From Halomonas heilongjiangensis (GTDB lineage: Bacteria > Pseudomonadota > Gammaproteobacteria > Pseudomonadales > Halomonadaceae), in assembly GCF_002879645.1 (NCBI RefSeq), contig NZ_PNRE01000036.1, positions 1 to 59,251 of the forward strand: a stretch of 59,251 nucleotides of DNA. The letters are read 5' to 3'. Of this stretch, positions 56,421 to 59,251 are shown in pieces. Each line of letters begins with the position of its first letter. Position 1 is the stretch's first letter. The notes under the pieces were generated by a model. The model searched no databases. It was given only the letters and a program-made list of their open reading frames with translations, and was not told where the DNA came from. The translations under genes were made by a program, and so were the position numbers.

Positions 56421-58822
56421 CAGCCGCGCGTACGGGGCTTGGGCTTGCGTGCCCCGCGGCGACGCTGGCCGCCTTTGCCCCCCTGGTCATCGGGCTTGCC
56501 ATTCCCGGCGGGTGGCCGGGCGTCGGCGGCCGCGCCCTCACCGGCAGCACGTCGCTTGCGGGGCTGACGCTTCGGACGCGGCTTGTCGTCGGCCAGCTCG
56601 AAGTCGATCTTGCGATCGTTCATGTCGACCCGCGCCACCTGCACGGTGACGCCATCGCCGAGCCGGTAGCTCATGCCGCTGCGCTCGCCCTTGAGGCGGT
56701 GCTTCTCGGCCTCGTAGTGGTAATAGTCGGAGGGCAGCGAGGTGACGTGGACCAGCCCCTCGACGTAGACCTCGTCGAGGCGCACGAAGATGCCGAACTG
56801 GGTCACCGAGGCGATGGTGCCGTCGTAGACCTCACCCAGCTTGTCGGACATGAACTCGCACTTGAGCCAGTCCTCGACGTCGCGGGTGGCGTCGTCGGCG
56901 CGCCGCTCGGTCATCGAGCAGTGTTCGCCGAGCTCGAGCATCTGCTCGAAGGTGTAGGGGCACCACTTGCTGGGCGGCTCGACCTTGCCACCCTCGGCTC
57001 GCAGCACCGTATTGGTCTGGCGCGGGCCGCGGATCACCGAACGGATCGCCCGGTGCACCAGCAGGTCCGGGTAGCGACGGATCGGCGAGGTGAAGTGGGC
57101 GTAGGCCGGATAGGCCAGGCCGAAGTGCCCCTCGTTGTGGGGCGAGTAGACCGCCTGGCTCATGGAGCGCAGCATCACCGTCTGGATGATGTCGGCGTCC
57201 GGGCGCCCCTTGATGGCCTCGGCCAGCGCCTGGTAGTCCTGCGGGGTCGGCTCGTCGCCCCCGCCCACCGACAGCCCCAGCTCGGCGAGAAACAGCCGCA
57301 GCTTGTCGAGGCGCTCCGGCGAGGGGCGCTCGTGGATGCGATAGAGCGCCGGCAGGTCGTGCTTGTCGAGGAAGCGGGCGGTGGCCACGTTGGCCGCCAG
57401 CATGCACTCCTCGATGATCTTGTGGGCGTCGTTACGCGAGCGCGGCACGATCTTCTCGATCTTGCGCTCGTCGTTGAAGACGATCGCCGTCTCGGTGGTC
57501 TCGAAGTCGATGGCACCACGGGCGACACGCGCCTCGCGCAGCAGCCGGTAGAGGGCATGCAGGTTCTGCAGTGACGGCACCAGCTCGCGGTACTCCTCGC
57601 GCAGGGCCGCCCCCGCTTCGCCGTCATCGTCGAGGATGGCGGCGACCTTGTTGTAGGTCAGCCGCGCCTGGGAGCGGAACACCCCCTCGTAGAAACGGTA
57701 GCGGCTGATGGTGCCGGTCTGGGAGATGTTCATCTCGCAGACCAGCGCCAGGCGATCGACGTCGGGATTGAGCGAACAGAGCCCGTTGGAGAGCAGCTCC
57801 GGCAGCATCGGCACCACCTGTCCCGGGAAGTAGACCGAGTTGCCGCGGGTGATCGCCTCCTGGTCGAGAGCGCTGCCGGGGCGCACATAATGGGAGACGT
57901 CGGCGATGGCCACCAGCAGCTTCCAGCTGCCCGACTTGGTCTTCCAGGCACAGACGGCATCGTCGAAGTCCTTGGCGGTCTCGTCGTCGATGGTCACCAG
58001 GGGGACATCACGCAGGTCGATGCGGTGCTGCTTGTCGCCCTCGGCGACCTCGGCGGACATGCTGGCGATCTGGTCATGGACCTCCGGCGGGAACTCCGCG
58101 GGAATCTCGTAGCTGCGGATGGCGATATCGATCTCCATCCCCGGATCCATGCGCTCGCCGAGCACCTCGACCACCTCGCCCACCGGCTGCACCCGGGTCT
58201 CGGGCTGCTGGACGATCTTCGCCGAGATCACCTGGCCGTCCTTCGCCCCGCCACAGGCGCTGTGGGGGATGATCACCTCCTGGGTGATGCGCGGGTTCTC
58301 GGGAATCAGCACCCCGAACTCCGGGGTGTTCTCTCGATAGACGCCGACGATGGTCTGGGTGTTGTGCGACAGCACCTCGGCGATGGTCGCCTCGTCGCGG
58401 CCACGGCGGTCACGTCCGCTGATACGCGCCAGCACGTAGTCACCGTGGAAGACCCGCCGCATCTGCCGGGGCGGCAGCACCAGGTCGGGCTTCTTGCCGT
58501 CCTCGCGCAGCAGGAAGCCGAAGCCGTCGCGGTGCCCCAGCACCTTGCCCTTGACCAGATCGAGCTTGTCGATCAGCGCGTAGGCCCCTCGGCGGTTGCG
58601 CAGCACCTGGCCGTCGCGCTCCATCGCCGCCAGCCGCCGTCGCACCGCCTCCTGAAGGTCCTCGTCGTCGAGGCCCAGCAGGCGGCTCATGTTCTCGTGG
58701 GTGATCGGTTTGCCGTACTCCTCCAGCCGGGCGAGCAGATACTGGCGGCTGGGGGCGGGGTTGTCGTACTTGTGGGCCTCGCGGCTGGCATGGGGGTCGT
58801 CGCTGAGCGTCCAGTGGGTCAT
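56420..58822 (-). CDS. rnr: exoribonuclease R
   Basis: 800 residues from the ATG at 58822 (AAGGA about 9 bases upstream); the open frame runs back to 59047 but that extension is GC-rich, runs toward the tRNA promoter region and is not family-like. RNase R degrades structured RNA 3'-5' and works in rRNA and tmRNA quality control. Cold-shock domains about residues 70-230, the RNB catalytic domain with VTIDDETAKDFDDAVCAW (catalytic aspartates), and an S1 domain near residues 640-730, followed by a Lys/Arg-rich tail (RPKRQPRKRRAAGEG). Forms the rnr-rlmB pair, as in E. coli. Confidence 0.97.
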   Translation of the reverse strand: MTHWTLSDDPHASREAHKYDNPAPSRQYLLARLEEYGKPITHENMSRLLGLDDEDLQEAVRRRLAAMERDGQVLRNRRGAYALIDKLDLVKGKVLGHRDGFGFLLREDGKKPDLVLPPRQMRRVFHGDYVLARISGRDRRGRDEATIAEVLSHNTQTIVGVYRENTPEFGVLIPENPRITQEVIIPHSACGGAKDGQVISAKIVQQPETRVQPVGEVVEVLGERMDPGMEIDIAIRSYEIPAEFPPEVHDQIASMSAEVAEGDKQHRIDLRDVPLVTIDDETAKDFDDAVCAWKTKSGSWKLLVAIADVSHYVRPGSALDQEAITRGNSVYFPGQVVPMLPELLSNGLCSLNPDVDRLALVCEMNISQTGTISRYRFYEGVFRSQARLTYNKVAAILDDDGEAGAALREEYRELVPSLQNLHALYRLLREARVARGAIDFETTETAIVFNDERKIEKIVPRSRNDAHKIIEECMLAANVATARFLDKHDLPALYRIHERPSPERLDKLRLFLAELGLSVGGGDEPTPQDYQALAEAIKGRPDADIIQTVMLRSMSQAVYSPHNEGHFGLAYPAYAHFTSPIRRYPDLLVHRAIRSVIRGPRQTNTVLRAEGGKVEPPSKWCPYTFEQMLELGEHCSMTERRADDATRDVEDWLKCEFMSDKLGEVYDGTIASVTQFGIFVRLDEVYVEGLVHVTSLPSDYYHYEAEKHRLKGERSGMSYRLGDGVTVQVARVDMNDRKIDFELADDKPRPKRQPRKRRAAGEGAAADARPPAGNGKPDDQGGKGGQRRRGARKPKPRTRG

Positions 58823-59019
58823 GCAGAAGGCATCCTTGACAGCATCGGGAGCAGCGTCCTCGAGAAGGCGCCGGAGAAGCGCCGCGGGCATGAGGTCTTG
58901 CGATTGAGGTCTATTGTCATGGCCGCAGTATAGCGCCGGCAGCGACACGACCCAACCTCGGTCACACATTCGCGCCCGCCCCGGCTGCCTGTATTTCGTC
59001 GGCGGCGGCCCTGACGCTC

Positions 59020-59047
59020 TTGCATTGGCCGAGAAATCCGGTACCAT
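59020..59047 (+). promoter_or_regulatory. sigma70-like promoter for the tRNA-Leu genes
   Basis: TTGCAT (-35), 16-base spacer, TACCAT (-10), about 7 bases before the expected start and 12 before the tRNA. The region after -10 is GC-rich, as in stringently controlled stable-RNA promoters. Confidence 0.5.
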
Positions 59048-59058
59048 ACGCCTCGCCT

Positions 59059-59145
59059 GCCCAGATGGCGGAATTGGTAGACGCGCTAGCTTCAGGTGCT
59101 AGTGTCCTTACGGACGTGGAGGTTCAAGTCCTCTTCTGGGCACCA
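59059..59145 (+). tRNA. tRNA-Leu(CAG)
   Basis: 87 bases including encoded CCA. Acceptor stem GCCCAGA with TCTGGGC, discriminator A, anticodon stem CTAGC with GCTAG around loop TTCAGGT (anticodon CAG), a long variable arm typical of class II tRNA and GGTTCAAGTCC T-arm. It reads CUG, the main leucine codon in this GC-rich genome. Followed by a 7-bp hairpin (GATACCC with GGGTATC) and a second leucine tRNA. Confidence 0.97.
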
Positions 59146-59212
59146 TCGATACCCTGCGGGGTATCCGGGAGTTCGCTCCCACGCTCTTTGTCAGCTCGAA
59201 ACGCTCGTGTTC

Positions 59213-59251
59213 GCCCAGGTGGCGGAATTGGTAGACGCGCTAGCTTCAGGT
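59213..59251 (+). tRNA. tRNA-Leu(CAG), 3' end cut off by the window
   Basis: The first 39 bases match the tRNA at 59059 except for G for A at position 7 (acceptor GCCCAGG). The anticodon loop begins TTCAGGT, so it is another CAG leucine tRNA. A probable tandem array continues beyond the right edge. Confidence 0.93.

Noticed and set aside
58823..59047. 75-residue N-terminal extension of RNase R
   Set aside because: RNase R proteins begin near the ATG at 58822; the extension overlaps the tRNA promoter on the other strand.

Overview
The window is about 59 kb of a GC-rich gammaproteobacterial chromosome, most likely from a halophile or haloalkaliphile of the Halomonadaceae (Halomonas or a close relative). 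This rests on the gene order tsaD / rpsU-dnaG-rpoD, lptD-surA-pdxA-rsmA-apaG-apaH with amgK-murU divergent from lptD (the Pseudomonas/Halomonas type of arrangement), two complete Mrp cation/proton antiporter operons, and a PhaR-type polyhydroxyalkanoate regulator. No database could be searched; names come from motifs, lengths and gene order.

Layout. 1-1444: 5' part of glutathione-dependent formaldehyde dehydrogenase (frmA) divergent from a LysR regulator. 1490-6278: a five-gene branched-chain-amino-acid-type (HAAT) ABC transporter operon (livG-livF-binding protein-livH-livM) behind a promoter that overlaps a perfect 14-bp palindrome. 6594-9830: L-serine deaminase divergent from a second LysR gene, then an unrecognised membrane protein. 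9905-15532: the macromolecular synthesis operon rpsU-dnaG-rpoD with its internal terminator, and divergent tsaD. 15751-20980: plsY, folB-folK, cca, glpE, apaH, apaG, rsmA. 21137-28074: pdxA, surA, lptD on one side and amgK-murU-osmC on the other. 28204-32940: coq7, a HIT protein, prkB, purD, phaR and rsmE. 32949-35610: a retropepsin-like RimB homologue, a secreted repeat protein and a lipoprotein lytic transglycosylase. 35780-47962: two divergent Mrp operons, a seven-gene set with separate mrpA and mrpB (minus strand) and a six-gene set with fused mrpAB (plus strand). 47976-53163: hemH, two small unknown proteins, dnaB and a LamB-like porin. 53489-58822: rplI, a DUF2232-like membrane protein, rpsR, rpsF, rlmB and rnr. 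59059-59251: one complete and one truncated tRNA-Leu(CAG).

How the genes work together. Most of the window is housekeeping: transcription and replication start-up (sigma70, primase, DnaB), ribosome parts and rRNA/tRNA modification (S21, S6, S18, L9, RsmA, RsmE, RlmB, TsaD, Cca, RNase R), envelope biogenesis (LptD, SurA, PlsY, MltB-type enzyme, the AmgK-MurU MurNAc salvage route) and cofactors (FolB/FolK, PdxA, Coq7, HemH). The accessory flavour comes from the paired Mrp antiporters, which fit life at high sodium and pH, the ABC importer with an asymmetric ATPase pair, and the porin with two operator-like sites.

There is no CRISPR array, prophage, insertion sequence or obvious defence island. 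The features most worth a second look are the Mrp pair and its palindrome-rich intergenic region, two copies of a structured intergenic repeat whose arms differ but still pair, heptamer arrays around the osmC/coq7 terminator, a single-parvulin-domain SurA whose signal peptide is written by a hexanucleotide repeat, and the degenerate Walker A of LivF.
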